From: Roseburia hominis
GTDB taxonomy: Bacteria > Bacillota > Clostridia > Lachnospirales > Lachnospiraceae
Length of the DNA stretch: 64,000 nt
Direction: 5' to 3'
NCBI GenBank assembly: GCA_040702975.1
Contig: CP159990.1
Location: forward strand, 3,658,001-3,722,000
The notes under the pieces were generated by a model. That model saw nothing but the letters and a program-made list of their open reading frames with translations. It was not told the DNA's origin and ran no database searches. The position numbers were made by a program, and so were the translations under genes. Below, one piece after another: positions 18,168-27,174 of the stretch. Each line of letters begins with the position of its first letter. Within the stretch, counting starts at the first letter, position 1.

Positions 18168-19136
18168 TTAAACTGTGAATTCGATTCCTTCTATCGAATC
18201 AATAATCTGTTTCATAATGGCAGGCTGCAAATAATTAGGATTCAGCTTTTTCTTATTATATCTCAGGTAACTTTCCCCGGAAACCTGTACCAAAAGTTCT
18301 GTAAAATACTGCTCCCAACTAAAATATTTTTCACTTTCTACATATTCTGCCGTATTATCAAGAATCTTCTTAATCTCTGAATTTCTTAAAATCCCAGACT
18401 TCAGTAACAGCCATTCAAATGATTCCGGCAGGTATAAATGCAAGAATTGATTCCTCTTCACAAACCTTTCTATTCGATTCATCTGCGAACCGAAGGCTGC
18501 TCCGTCTGCGACGATTAAAGTAGGCTGATTTACTTTTCTCTCACATAGGATTTGAAAAATATTAGATTTCCCCTTTGCAGAAATACAAGTCACATTTTCT
18601 GAAACGGCAGAAAAAAATTCGTATCCTGAGTTACTATCCTCTATAATCATGTCATTGGGCCGAAGTGGGTAAACTTCTTGTTTGTCAAAATCATAGATGC
18701 GATAAAACTGATGATACACTGGTGTCAGACCACCATATTTACCCGAACTTCTAATCCCATAAATCTCATCTACACTAATCGGCAACATTTCTAGATTTTC
18801 TCTGGTTACGATTACATAATAATTACTGGTTTTTTTGATTGCCTCTGCAAACTCCAAAGATTTTACAAAACGATTTCCCTCATCAATAAACACAATGGTC
18901 TGGTCTGCCTCTGCCAATTGTTCCTTCCACAAATTCCCGGTCAGGACACGACATGCTACATCGCAGGACAAATTCACCCCGCTATCCATACCATTAATCA
19001 AATATTCCTGAATCATTTCTACCAAAGTGGTTTTTCCAGTGGCACTATCCCCTTTTAAAACAGTAATGTTTCTTTTTATATCAAATTCATATTTAAGACT
19101 TTCGTTTTGCACTATAATATGATGGATTCCGCGCAT
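18168..19136 (-). CDS. P-loop ATP-binding protein of unknown function
   Basis: 322 residues. Near the N-terminus is a Walker A motif GDSATGKTT preceded by a strand (RNITVLKG), and FIDEGNRFV resembles Walker B. The rest shows no further motif I recognise, and there is no membrane segment. It starts 3 bp after the stop of the DUF4869-like gene, so the two form a tight pair. The arrangement (small protein plus ABC/AAA-type ATPase, no metabolic neighbours) is seen in accessory or defence modules, but that role is speculation. Confidence 0.7.
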   Translation of the reverse strand: MRGIHHIIVQNESLKYEFDIKRNITVLKGDSATGKTTLVEMIQEYLINGMDSGVNLSCDVACRVLTGNLWKEQLAEADQTIVFIDEGNRFVKSLEFAEAIKKTSNYYVIVTRENLEMLPISVDEIYGIRSSGKYGGLTPVYHQFYRIYDFDKQEVYPLRPNDMIIEDSNSGYEFFSAVSENVTCISAKGKSNIFQILCERKVNQPTLIVADGAAFGSQMNRIERFVKRNQFLHLYLPESFEWLLLKSGILRNSEIKKILDNTAEYVESEKYFSWEQYFTELLVQVSGESYLRYNKKKLNPNYLQPAIMKQIIDSIEGIEFTV

Positions 19137-19139
19137 CTC

Positions 19140-19577
19140 TTACACATACCTCCCCGCAATTACCGCCAATTCGTCCATATTATGAACAACTGCATCTGTA
19201 TTGACTACATAGATTTCAAACTCATCTTCTCCAAAATCCATAATATGCCTCAAATTGACCGTAACATCTTTTTCACTTCCCAATTTCAACAACCATTTGG
19301 CACAATTATCGCCGCAATTAGATGCATTAAACATCATATCCGGAACATTATCAATCAGAATCAGTGTCTTTACTCCGCCAGACAAACTAGTTGGCGGAAT
19401 GATTCCCATAACCGGACTGTTGATTGCCCCACTTCCGAGTACTTCTGAAGAATCTATATCATGAATCATAGCAACCGCTTTCGGGCTAACAATCCATTCT
19501 TTTTTATACCTGTTTTTAAAATATACCGATGTATTATATATGACATCCTGGGCATCACCAAAATAAACTCTTAACAT
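19140..19577 (-). CDS. DUF4869-like protein
   Basis: 145 residues beginning MLRVYFGDAQDVIYNTSVYF, which I recognise as resembling the DUF4869 family of Firmicutes; function unknown. The middle part has LSGGVKTLILIDNVPD and NASNCGDNCAKWLLKLG. No signal peptide or membrane segment. It is encoded just upstream of the P-loop protein with a 3-bp gap, implying they act together. Confidence 0.65.
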   Translation of the reverse strand: MLRVYFGDAQDVIYNTSVYFKNRYKKEWIVSPKAVAMIHDIDSSEVLGSGAINSPVMGIIPPTSLSGGVKTLILIDNVPDMMFNASNCGDNCAKWLLKLGSEKDVTVNLRHIMDFGEDEFEIYVVNTDAVVHNMDELAVIAGRYV

Positions 19578-19721
19578 AGTTATCTTAAATCTCCTTTTAC
19601 TTGCATGAACTGTTCGGTCTCATTTTTACCCGATTTCCCTTCCAGTATAACATACCGAAAGCTTTTCCTCCATCTGTTCTTTCCAAAGATGTACATATTA
19701 ATATACATTCCGAAATTTTTC

Positions 19722-19750
19722 TTGCATTTGGAATACACTAATGCTATGAT
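19722..19750 (+). promoter_or_regulatory. Promoter of the thrE-like operon
   Basis: TTGCAT (19722-19727), 17 nt, TATGAT (19745-19750). The leader to the start codon at 19870 is about 110 nt and contains the short hairpin GCCAGA/TCTGGC. The rest of the gap from 19578 shows nothing else I can support. Confidence 0.5.
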
Positions 19751-19869
19751 GTCAAGATAGTCGTCCGCCAGACCTTCATTCTGGCCTGCCCAGCAGCCGG
19801 ATCCGGAAGGTTGCACATTTTCATGTCGACAAAAACTTTGACTATATTAACGCAGGAAAGGAGCACCCC

Positions 19870-20652
19870 ATGGATACCCAGCTATTAATGACAACCGCTA
19901 TGCTCGCCGGGAAACTCATGCTTTTAAGTGGAGCTGAGACCTACCGGGTGGAAGATACCATACACCATATTCTGGGGACAGCGGAAAATCTGGAATACGC
20001 GGAGGTCCTCGTGATCATGACCGGAATCAGCGCCACGCTGAAAATAAAGGACGAACCCGCTATTTCCCTAATCAAGCGCGTGAACAGCATCGGCACGAAC
20101 TTAAGCCGAATAGTATCTGTAAATGACATTTCCAGACGTTACTGCGGTGGAGAGATTTCTTTGGAAGACGCCTACACGGAGCTGGATTCCCTGCAAAAAA
20201 AAGTTTACCGCCGTTCCCAGTACAGTCTGGCCGTGGTAGGAATCTGCGTCGGCTTCTCCCTTCTGTTCGGCGGAAGCATTTGCGAGATCATTGCCTCCTT
20301 TGCCGTGGGCGCTTTTCTGGCAATCTGTATCGCGGCCGGAAAACTACTGAAATTCCACGCCTTCCTGCTGGATATATTTGCCGCTATCGGCGTCGCATTT
20401 GCCACGATCATCATGAAATTTATATTCGGCCGGCACATGAGCATGGACGTCGTGATGATTTCGTGCATCATGCCCCTGGTGCCGGGAGTTGCCATCACCA
20501 ATGCGGTGCGCGATACCCTTCAGGGGGATTACCTCTCAGGGGCTGCCCGGCTTTTGGAAGCCTTTCTGAAAGCGGCCGGCATTGCACTGGGCATCGGTAT
20601 CGGCCTGGCCCTGTTCAGCGGATTCATTTTAAACGGAGGTGCTATGTCATAA
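19870..20652 (+). CDS. Threonine/serine exporter family protein, ThrE N-terminal half
   Basis: 260 residues. The N-terminal soluble part (LLMTTAMLAGKLMLLSGAETYRVEDTI) matches the ThrE domain (PF06738 type), followed by about five membrane segments. In Firmicutes ThrE is often split into two genes, as here. GAAAGGAG precedes ATG 19870. The stop TAA shares its last A with the next gene's ATG, so the halves are coupled. The family exports threonine and serine in Corynebacterium; transport here is inferred. Confidence 0.88.
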   Translation: MDTQLLMTTAMLAGKLMLLSGAETYRVEDTIHHILGTAENLEYAEVLVIMTGISATLKIKDEPAISLIKRVNSIGTNLSRIVSVNDISRRYCGGEISLEDAYTELDSLQKKVYRRSQYSLAVVGICVGFSLLFGGSICEIIASFAVGAFLAICIAAGKLLKFHAFLLDIFAAIGVAFATIIMKFIFGRHMSMDVVMISCIMPLVPGVAITNAVRDTLQGDYLSGAARLLEAFLKAAGIALGIGIGLALFSGFILNGGAMS

Positions 20653-21140
20653 TGATCATCAAATTCATTGCCGGAGTGATCGGTGCATTTATCGCCATCT
20701 ACTCCTTCGCCGTATATATTGAAGTACCAAAAAATTATTTACTGCGCGCAGGGCTTGTCGGCGGCATCGGCGGATTTACCTACCTTTTGAGCATGGAGTT
20801 TCAACTGGGAGACGTAGGCGCCTCCTTCCTTTCCGCTCTGGTCGCCGCAATCGTCGCCCACATCTTCGCCCGGCTTTTTAAAGCGCCCGTGACCCTGTTC
20901 CTGATTCCCGGAATCCTTCCTACAGTACCGGGCGCAGGTATGTATCGGACCGTATACTACGTGATTACAGGAAATGAAACACTGGCCGGTTACTACCTGA
21001 TTCAGACCCTTGAGATCGCCGGAGGAATTGCTCTTGCCATCTTCGTCGTGGACAGCTTATTCCGGGCACTGCAAAAAGGTGACTGGAAGCAGAATTCCCT
21101 GACATATATCAAGGGGAAATCTGATACACCTAAGCAATAA
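20652..21140 (+). CDS. Threonine/serine exporter family protein, ThrE C-terminal half
   Basis: 162 residues from ATG 20652 (MIIKFIAGVIGAFIAIYSFA), overlapping the previous stop by one base. About five membrane segments and the conserved FLIPGILPTVPGAGMYRTVYY motif of the ThrE_2 domain (PF12821 type). It forms the second half of the split exporter. Longer frames starting near 20280 read through the first gene in another phase and are not real. Confidence 0.88.
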   Translation: MIIKFIAGVIGAFIAIYSFAVYIEVPKNYLLRAGLVGGIGGFTYLLSMEFQLGDVGASFLSALVAAIVAHIFARLFKAPVTLFLIPGILPTVPGAGMYRTVYYVITGNETLAGYYLIQTLEIAGGIALAIFVVDSLFRALQKGDWKQNSLTYIKGKSDTPKQ

Positions 21141-21151
21141 ATTTTGCAAAA

Positions 21152-21199
21152 GAAGGGCTTAAGATTCTTCCGTGAATCCCAAGCCCTTCTCCAATTTTT
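21152..21199 (+). terminator. Terminator after the thrE-like operon, probably bidirectional
   Basis: Arms GAAGGGCTTAAGATTC (21152-21167) and GAATCCCAAGCCCTTC (21174-21189) pair with two mismatches and are followed by a T-rich tail. On the other strand the stem is followed by TTTTGC, and the ABC-F gene ends just beyond it at 21205, so it probably serves both convergent units. Confidence 0.75.
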
Positions 21200-21204
21200 C
21201 TCAT

Positions 21205-23067
21205 TTATTCCTTTCGATTCTGCTCCGCAATCCGTTCCGCCAGATCATTCAAGTAGACCCATCGCTCCATCTTCTCTTCCAGAAGTTTTTCCGCATCCGC
21301 CTTTTCCTCAAGCAGCTCCTTCAGCTTCACAGAATTGGTAGCGTTCTTCATCATATCTGCATCTAAACTCTCCAGCTTTTCCTCAAGGGCGGCGATATCG
21401 TCATCTATGGTCTCAAATTCCCTCTGCTCCTTGAATGAAAACTTTAATTTTGCAGGTCTGTTCTGCTTCCATTCCTTTGCGCCGGATTTTGCCGCATCGT
21501 CCTTGCCTCCCACATTCCTGTCAGAACCCGCATTCCCCTTTTGTGCAACATTTCCACCTCCAGAAGAAATGTTTTGCTTTCTGTTTTCGCTTAAATCTTG
21601 TCTTTCTCTGTTTTTAACTTCCAGATACTCCGTGTAGCCGCCCTCGTACTGGCGGACATCTCCCATCCCATCAAGCTCCAGGATCCGGTCTGCGATATTA
21701 TCCAGGAAATAGCGGTCGTGAGATACCGTGATCACGATCCCGGAAAAGGAATTCAGGTAATCCTCCAATATCGTCACCGTCGGAATATCCAGATTATTTC
21801 CCGCCTCGTCAAGAATCAGTACGTTACTGTTCTGACACAGGACTCCCAGAAGATATAGTCGCCTCTTCTCTCCGCCCGACAGCTTCCCGATCGGGGCATA
21901 CTGCATCTCCGGCGTAAAGAGGAAACGTTCCAGCATCTGCGAAGCACTGATCCTTCCTTCTTTTGTCGTAATATATTCCCCGATCTCCTTGACATAGTCA
22001 ATCACATTCTGCCGGTCGTCCATGTGCTGCTCTTCCTGCGCAAAATATCCGATTCTGACCGTCTCGCCAGACTCAATTTCCCCTGTATCCGGCGCTATGA
22101 TGCCTGCGATCATTTTCACAAGCGTCGATTTCCCACAGCCATTGGGGCCGATGATCCCTACCTTCTGATTCTTCAGGAAAATATAGCTGTAATCTGTTAC
22201 AATCTTCTTATCCCCAAACGCCTTGCTCACATGTGAAAGCTCTATGGTCTTCTTTCCCATTCTGGTCTCTATGGAATCCAGCTCCACCGTCTGATCACGC
22301 ACCGGGGCTGCGCCATTTTTAAGTGCCTCCAGCCTTTCCAGACGCGCCTTCTGCTTGGTGCTTCTCGCCCGGCAGCCGCGTTTTGCCCACTCTACCTCCA
22401 TGCGCAGAATACTCTGGCGTTTTCTTTCCGATGCCAGCTCCATTTCCTCCCGCTCCGCCTTCAGCTCCAGGAAACGGGAGTAATTCGCTTCATAGCTATA
22501 AATGCTTCCATGGCTGATTTCCAGAATCTTATTCGTCACCTGATCCAGGAAATAACGGTCATGTGTGACCATAATGATCGTTCCCCTGTACTCCCGCAGA
22601 TATCCCTCCAGCCAGGAAATCATAGCCGCATCCAGATGATTCGTGGGCTCATCTAACAAAAGTACGTCGAATTCCGACGCCAACACCTTCGCCAGAGCCA
22701 CCTTACGCCTCTGGCCGCCGGATAAATGCTCGATCTGCGTATCGTACTCCAGAATCCCGAGCTGGCTTAGATTGCTGTATACCTTCCACTGGGTCTCGCC
22801 CTCCTGCGCATAGGAGGCTATGGTCGCATGAGGCGGAAATACAGGATTTTGCGGAAGATATGCAATCTTCAGGTTATTCTGCCGCACGATCTGCCCCTGG
22901 TCCGGCACCTCACCTCCTGCGATCATCTTAAGCAACGTGGTTTTTCCCGTACCATTGATCCCGATGATTCCGATCTTATCACCCTCCTGAATTCCCACTG
23001 AGGCATCTTCAAAAATCGTCTTCTCGCCAAATATTTTACTGATATGTTCTATATTAATGATGTTCAT
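21205..23067 (-). CDS. ABC-F family ATPase (ribosome-associated type)
   Basis: 620 residues with two ABC domains in one chain and no membrane segments. Domain 1: GINGTGKTT and LSGGQRRKVALAKVL. Linker: a charged segment with RKRQSILRMEVEWAKRG. Domain 2: GPNGCGKST and LSGGEKRRLYLLGVL. A C-terminal low-complexity, Lys/Glu-rich coiled-coil tail follows (about 520-620). ABC-F proteins act on ribosomes as translation factors or antibiotic-protection proteins. Length and tail resemble housekeeping YdiF/Uup-like members more than resistance factors. Confidence 0.93.
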   Translation of the reverse strand: MNIINIEHISKIFGEKTIFEDASVGIQEGDKIGIIGINGTGKTTLLKMIAGGEVPDQGQIVRQNNLKIAYLPQNPVFPPHATIASYAQEGETQWKVYSNLSQLGILEYDTQIEHLSGGQRRKVALAKVLASEFDVLLLDEPTNHLDAAMISWLEGYLREYRGTIIMVTHDRYFLDQVTNKILEISHGSIYSYEANYSRFLELKAEREEMELASERKRQSILRMEVEWAKRGCRARSTKQKARLERLEALKNGAAPVRDQTVELDSIETRMGKKTIELSHVSKAFGDKKIVTDYSYIFLKNQKVGIIGPNGCGKSTLVKMIAGIIAPDTGEIESGETVRIGYFAQEEQHMDDRQNVIDYVKEIGEYITTKEGRISASQMLERFLFTPEMQYAPIGKLSGGEKRRLYLLGVLCQNSNVLILDEAGNNLDIPTVTILEDYLNSFSGIVITVSHDRYFLDNIADRILELDGMGDVRQYEGGYTEYLEVKNRERQDLSENRKQNISSGGGNVAQKGNAGSDRNVGGKDDAAKSGAKEWKQNRPAKLKFSFKEQREFETIDDDIAALEEKLESLDADMMKNATNSVKLKELLEEKADAEKLLEEKMERWVYLNDLAERIAEQNRKE

Positions 23068-23149
23068 CAGAAGCGCTCCTTTCTTCTCAATCCTTTACTT
23101 TATACTGATCCATTTATATTGCCAAATAACATTCTCACTCTTATAAGCG

Positions 23150-23178
23150 TTGACTTATTTGCCGGGAAATGCTATATT
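23150..23178 (+). promoter_or_regulatory. Promoter of the antisense RNA at the small toxin locus
   Basis: TTGACT (23150-23155), 17-nt spacer, TATATT (23173-23178). Strong consensus. It faces the small toxin gene from the opposite side, producing a short transcript that overlaps the toxin 3' end. Confidence 0.7.
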
Positions 23179-23184
23179 ATAAGC

Positions 23185-23275
23185 AGATAAAGGGGAGACC
23201 GGAAGCGGCTCACCTTGGTTAACAACTTACATATGTTTTAAGTCGTCACTATGGCAGTAGTGGCGGCTACTTTTT
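23185..23275 (+). ncRNA. Antisense (antitoxin) RNA candidate of a type I toxin system
   Basis: The predicted RNA starts near 23185 with GGGGAGACC, contains GCGGCTCACCTT, and ends in the stem GTCGTCACTA/TAGTGGCGGC followed by a T run at about 23270. That terminator overlaps the last codons of the oppositely transcribed toxin gene (stop at 23267), so the RNA is complementary to the toxin mRNA 3' end. Architecture matches type I toxin-antitoxin loci (BsrG/SR4, TxpA/RatA). Confidence 0.65.
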
Positions 23276-23359
23276 ATCCTTGAAAATCTTATAACAAAGA
23301 CCTACAAGGGCTACAATGAAGATACCAATCTGAATTAATTCAGTGTATGTAACGTACAT
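23267..23359 (-). CDS. Small holin-like toxin peptide (type I toxin), 30 aa
   Basis: A 30-residue peptide starting MYVTYTELIQIG and ending KIFKDKK: a polar N-terminus, one hydrophobic helix and a lysine-rich tail, typical of the Firmicutes 'putative holin-like toxin' family. ATG 23359 is preceded by AAAGGAGGG at good spacing, so the longer in-frame extension upstream is not needed. It would insert in the membrane when not silenced. Its mRNA leader contains the inverted repeat GGAGGGT/ACCCTCC (near 23401-23418), which might mask a translation signal. Flanking promoter and antisense RNA support a type I system. Confidence 0.8.
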   Translation of the reverse strand: MYVTYTELIQIGIFIVALVGLCYKIFKDKK

Positions 23360-23461
23360 TGGAAACCCTCCTTTCTTTCGTACCCATAGGGCATGATATC
23401 TGGAGGGTAAGACCCTCCGAATACGGAAGGTGAGCCGCCTCGCTCTGGTTTCCCCACACAA

Positions 23462-23490
23462 AATATACCACATTCTTCTTTCATAATCAA
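23462..23490 (-). promoter_or_regulatory. Promoter of the holin-like toxin mRNA
   Basis: On the minus strand TTGATT (23490-23485), 17 nt, TATATT (23467-23462). The transcript begins near 23456 with GGGGAAACC and carries GCGGCTCACCTT, the same 5' sequence as the antisense RNA on the other strand. The locus is thus bounded by an inverted repeat that includes both transcription starts. Confidence 0.65.
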
Positions 23491-23503
23491 CGAGAAGTTG
23501 GCA

Positions 23504-23594
23504 GCCGAGATGAAGGTCCACAAGGCGTTCACCCAGGCATGCCCGGACATCGAGATAAACCTCCACCAGACGTTCCCTTAGACTTGCCTGGCAA
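23504..23594 (+). repeat. 45-bp hairpin repeat family, two diverged units
   Basis: Two degenerate units begin at about 23504 (GCCGAGATGAAGGTCCA...) and 23548 (CATCGAGATAAACCTCC...). They share the frame of the intact units at 27175-27360: a CCGAGAT start, a central palindrome and a CAGGCATGC/TTGCCTGGCAA end. The palindromes are damaged here, so these are probably old copies. Confidence 0.6.
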
Positions 23595-23595
23595 T

Positions 23596-23628
23596 CAAAA
23601 GAAGGAACTGCATCTTAGAACAGTTCCT
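23596..23628 (-). terminator. Terminator of enolase
   Basis: Arms AGGAACTG (23603-23610) and CAGTTCCT (23621-23628) with a 10-nt loop. On the minus strand TTCTTTTG follows. It lies 37 bp past the eno stop. Confidence 0.65.
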
Positions 23629-23664
23629 CCCCTTTCCTATTCAAATCCTGCTCCCGGTCGGCTA

Positions 23665-24972
23665 TTACGAAAACCGTGCGAACGGGTTCTCATATTTTGC
23701 AATGCCTCCCAGACGGTCCTCAATCCTGAGAAGCTGGTTGTATTTTGCCACCCTCTCGGACCGGCAGGGCGCTCCGGTCTTGATCTGCCCTGTGTTAAAC
23801 GCCACGGCCAGATCGGCAATAATGGAATCCTCCGTCTCGCCGGAGCGGTGGGAAATAATCGCACTATATCCCGCGCTCTTTGCCATCTCTATGGCGTCGA
23901 AGGCCTCCGTCAATGTTCCAATCTGGTTCACCTTGATCAGAATAGCATTTGCGATCTCCTTGATAATTCCGGCATTCAAACGCTTGACGTTCGTCACGAA
24001 CAGATCATCTCCCACAAGCTGTACCTGAAGCCCCATACGTGTCGTGATCAGCTCCCAGCCTTCCCAGTCCTCCTCGTCCAGCGCGTCCTCAATAGACATG
24101 ATCGGGAATTCTTCAATCAGTTCTTCATAGTAATCAATCATTTCCTCGGTAGAACGCACCACGCGGTGGCCATGCATTTTCCCTTCTCCCTCAAATACAT
24201 ATTCTCCGGTCTCCTTATTGTACAACTCACTCGCCGCCGCATCTAACGCGATCACGACCTGCTCCTTCGGTTTGTAGCTGGCTTTTTCGATTGCCCGCAC
24301 GATGAAGCGCAGGGCTTCCTTTGCGTCCGGCAGATCCGGTGCAAAACCGCCCTCGTCGCCTACCGCAGTCTGATACCCGCTGTCGGCAAGCAGGGAACGA
24401 AGCGCTTTGTAGATCTCCGCGCACATCTGCAGCCCCTGTTCAAAGCAGCAGGCTCCCACCGGCATGATCATAAATTCCTGGATATCAATGGTGTTATCGG
24501 CGTGGCGTCCTCCATTTAAAATGTTCATCATCGGAACCGGCATCTGCTTGGCGTTCACACCGCCCAGATACTGGTACAAAGGAAGATGAACCGCCTTTGC
24601 CGCAGCCCTCGCCGCAGCCATGGACACTCCCAACATAGCGTTGGCCCCCAGATTGATCTTGTTGTCGGTTCCGTCAAGCTTCACCAGCAGGTGATCGATC
24701 TTTGCCTGTTCAAATACATTCATTCCGATGATTTCCCTGGCAATGCGGTCATTTACATGCTCCACCGCTTTTTTCACTCCAAGTCCCTGATACCTGTGCT
24801 GCCCGTCGCGCAGCTCGATCGCCTCATATTTTCCTGTCGAGGCCCCCGAAGGCACCGCCGCCCTTCCCAGGTGCTTTTCCCCCGCGAGCACCTCCACCTC
24901 TACCGTCGGATTCCCTCTGGAATCCAGAATTTCTCTTGCGTATATGTCCGTGATCGGCAAATATTTATACAT
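23665..24972 (-). CDS. eno: Enolase
   Basis: 435 residues, full length. Hallmarks: [14 protein letters not shown] near the N-terminus, the catalytic loop GASTGKYEA, metal ligands in [11 protein letters not shown] and [14 protein letters not shown], and SHRSGETED. It catalyses 2-phosphoglycerate to phosphoenolpyruvate in glycolysis in the cytoplasm. AGGAGGAAC precedes ATG 24972. It is a single gene with its own terminator. Confidence 0.97.
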   Translation of the reverse strand: MYKYLPITDIYAREILDSRGNPTVEVEVLAGEKHLGRAAVPSGASTGKYEAIELRDGQHRYQGLGVKKAVEHVNDRIAREIIGMNVFEQAKIDHLLVKLDGTDNKINLGANAMLGVSMAAARAAAKAVHLPLYQYLGGVNAKQMPVPMMNILNGGRHADNTIDIQEFMIMPVGACCFEQGLQMCAEIYKALRSLLADSGYQTAVGDEGGFAPDLPDAKEALRFIVRAIEKASYKPKEQVVIALDAAASELYNKETGEYVFEGEGKMHGHRVVRSTEEMIDYYEELIEEFPIMSIEDALDEEDWEGWELITTRMGLQVQLVGDDLFVTNVKRLNAGIIKEIANAILIKVNQIGTLTEAFDAIEMAKSAGYSAIISHRSGETEDSIIADLAVAFNTGQIKTGAPCRSERVAKYNQLLRIEDRLGGIAKYENPFARFS

Positions 24973-25296
24973 GATGATGTTCCTCCTTTTTCCTACTGCG
25001 TTTCCAAACTAATCGCCTCCAAATCAGCCTTATTCTCTGCTTTTGGGTGAAGTGATTACCTTTGAAAAATAAATTAGTTACTATTTTAGTATGTCCCGGG
25101 AATTTAATATCATGCCGCTGTCATAATTTACCGCTGCTGCCTGATTCTTTCATCTGAGCTTTCATAACTTTACTATCCGGCCTGCTTGCCAGCCAGCTGT
25201 TTTTCCTGCTATTCGATCATTTTCTTTTAAAATATACCCTCTTTTTACAATGTATTTTTGTATCATCGTATACATTAAAAACTTGCTCTCAAACGG
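24973..25296. other. Intergenic region upstream of eno and yitT-like gene, nothing else seen
   Basis: An AT-rich divergent gap. The eno promoter must lie here but I could not choose a convincing hexamer pair. No ORF, repeat or RNA gene recognised. Confidence 0.5.
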
Positions 25297-25325
25297 TTGA
25301 CTTTCCTTTTCCCCCGCGTTACAAT
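25297..25325 (+). promoter_or_regulatory. Promoter of the YitT-family gene
   Basis: TTGACT (25297-25302), 17 nt, TACAAT (25320-25325), about 85 nt before the start codon. Confidence 0.6.
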
Positions 25326-25409
25326 GCGTGTAGAAATGAGGCTAAACATCAGTATTTATCTGTTATGATATCCTTCATTTTTAAATAAAGGAAACTGGGG
25401 AGTATACAA

Positions 25410-26252
25410 ATGAAATCCAAATTAAACAACTTTCTTGTAATGACGGGTGCCACTTTGATTATGTCTGTTGGTGTCTATTTTTTTAAGTTTACAAACAATT
25501 TTACGTTTGGCGGTATCACCGGTCTTGCCGTACTCGTTGCACATACCGAACTGCTTTCCGCCTCTGACTTTTCCTTCGTTGCCAACATGGCATTACTCGC
25601 GATTGGCGGCCTTTTGCTAGGCAAGACTTTCATTGCCAAAACCGCCTACTGCAGTATTTTGCTATCTATTTCGCTTTCCGTATTAGAACGCTTGTGGCCG
25701 ATGACTCAGCCGTTCACGGACCAGCCTATGATGGAACTCCTATTTGCCATCGTCCTTCCGGCATTTGGCTCTGCGGTACTTTTCAATATTGGCGCTTCCA
25801 GTGGCGGAACGGATATCATAGCCATGATCTTTAAGAAATACACCAGTGTCAATATCGGATACGCATTGATTCTTTCCGATGTTGCCGTCACGATTGCAGG
25901 TTTCTTTATCTTTGACATCAAGACCGGACTTTATTCCTGCTGCGGACTTGCGCTTCGTTCTCTCATGGTGGACAACTTCATCGAGAGTTTGAACCTGTCC
26001 AAGTACTTTAACGTGGTATGTTCGAATCCGGAACCGATCTGTGACTTCATCGTTCATAAACTGGGGCGAGGCGCCACCGTGTGCGATGCACATGGCGCAT
26101 TCTCCGGCGCCGAGAAACACATTATTTTTACGGCTCTGAACCGCCATCAGGCGATCCGGCTTCGTAACTTTATCAAGACAGAAGACCCCAGTGCATTCAT
26201 CCTGATTTCAAACACCAGTGAGATCATTGGAAAGGGCTTCCACAGTGTTTAG
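25410..26252 (+). CDS. YitT family membrane protein (DUF161 plus DUF2179)
   Basis: 280 residues. Five or so hydrophobic segments span about 8-195, with the conserved FTFGGITGLAVLV and GASSGGTDIIAMIFKKYTSVNIG motifs. The C-terminal DUF2179 cytoplasmic domain includes GRGATVCDAHGAFSGAEKHIIFT. Function of the family is not settled; some members are linked to transport. Single-gene unit with its own promoter and terminator. Confidence 0.9.
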   Translation: MKSKLNNFLVMTGATLIMSVGVYFFKFTNNFTFGGITGLAVLVAHTELLSASDFSFVANMALLAIGGLLLGKTFIAKTAYCSILLSISLSVLERLWPMTQPFTDQPMMELLFAIVLPAFGSAVLFNIGASSGGTDIIAMIFKKYTSVNIGYALILSDVAVTIAGFFIFDIKTGLYSCCGLALRSLMVDNFIESLNLSKYFNVVCSNPEPICDFIVHKLGRGATVCDAHGAFSGAEKHIIFTALNRHQAIRLRNFIKTEDPSAFILISNTSEIIGKGFHSV

Positions 26253-26270
26253 TTCTCAAATCCAATTTTC

Positions 26271-26300
26271 ACAAAACAGGGCGATATGCCCTGTTTTTGT
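26271..26300 (+). terminator. Intrinsic terminator after the YitT-family gene
   Basis: ACAAAACAGGGC, loop GATAT, GCCCTGTTTTTGT: a perfect stem with a T5 tail. Confidence 0.88.
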
Positions 26301-26327
26301 TTCATAGGAAAGAGTATCTTATGAAAC
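26299..26327. repeat. Short inverted repeat of the TTTCATAGGA type
   Basis: GTTTCATA and TATGAAAC flank a central 13 nt. The left half TTTCATAGGA also forms the hairpin in the hyd leader at 4102-4128, so this may be a small dispersed palindrome. Confidence 0.45.
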
Positions 26328-26444
26328 ATAACCAATTCTTTTCATATTTCTTATTTTCTTATTCCACAAAATGTGCTATTATATGAGTAAGAACTTCGGT
26401 GGGGGAAACTATTCCTAGTATTTATAGACAAAGAGGGCTAAGTA

Positions 26445-27170
26445 ATGGATCATACAAAACAAAGCGTTCCCTCCGCCGCTCATCTAACGGCTCTGGAGAC
26501 GCAATGGCTGAACGCGGTCAGTCCGGAAGATTTTGTACAAAATAATAAAGCTTTTAATATGCTAATGATGAAATACCGCTGTGCGATTCGGGAAATTCAG
26601 ACCAAGCTCGAAGTTCTGAATGATGAATTTTCCGTGACCAATCAGCGAAACCCTATTTCTTCTATCAAGACACGTATTAAGACTCCTGCCAGCATCTACG
26701 AAAAACTCAAGCGCAAGAACTTTCCTTTTACGGAGGAAAGCATCATTAAGAACTTAGATGATGTGGCAGGAATCCGCATGATTTGTCCATTTATCAGTGA
26801 TATTTACACGATGGCAGATCTGATCGGTTCCCAGGACGACCTTACCGTCCTGAAAGTAAAGGATTATATCCAGAATCCTAAAGAGAATGGTTACCGCAGC
26901 TATCACATGATCATAGAAGTGCCGGTATTCTTTTCAGAGGGAAAGACACAGATGAAAGCAGAGCTGCAGATTCGTACCATCGGAATGGATTTCTGGGCAA
27001 GCCTTGACCACCAGCTCCATTATAAGAAGGACTACGGAGATCAGGATATCTCGTCCATTGAACGGGAACTGCGCCGCTGCGCAGAGACAGTTAACATCAC
27101 AGATCGGCATATGGAAGAAATCAAAGCAATTATAGGTACATTTACGAACAGCGAGCCGGACTTACAATAA
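26445..27170 (+). CDS. Small alarmone synthetase, RelQ/YjbM-type GTP pyrophosphokinase
   Basis: 241 residues with a single RelA/SpoT synthetase domain: KTRIKTPASIYEKLKRK, DDVAGIRMICPF, PKENGYRSYHMIIEV and the AELQIRTIGMDFWASLDHQLHYKK active-site region. It has no HD hydrolase or ACT domain. It makes (p)ppGpp or pppGpp-like alarmones from ATP and GDP/GTP in the cytoplasm. No paired RelP regulator is adjacent, but a stand-alone HD hydrolase of the MESH1 type lies 1.4 kb downstream on the other strand. Confidence 0.93.
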   Translation: MDHTKQSVPSAAHLTALETQWLNAVSPEDFVQNNKAFNMLMMKYRCAIREIQTKLEVLNDEFSVTNQRNPISSIKTRIKTPASIYEKLKRKNFPFTEESIIKNLDDVAGIRMICPFISDIYTMADLIGSQDDLTVLKVKDYIQNPKENGYRSYHMIIEVPVFFSEGKTQMKAELQIRTIGMDFWASLDHQLHYKKDYGDQDISSIERELRRCAETVNITDRHMEEIKAIIGTFTNSEPDLQ

Positions 27171-27174
27171 CAGT

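Noticed and set aside
19580..19816. 78-aa minus-strand frame upstream of the DUF4869-like gene
   Set aside because: No ribosome site or recognisable sequence, and the region holds the plus-strand promoter of the thrE-like operon.
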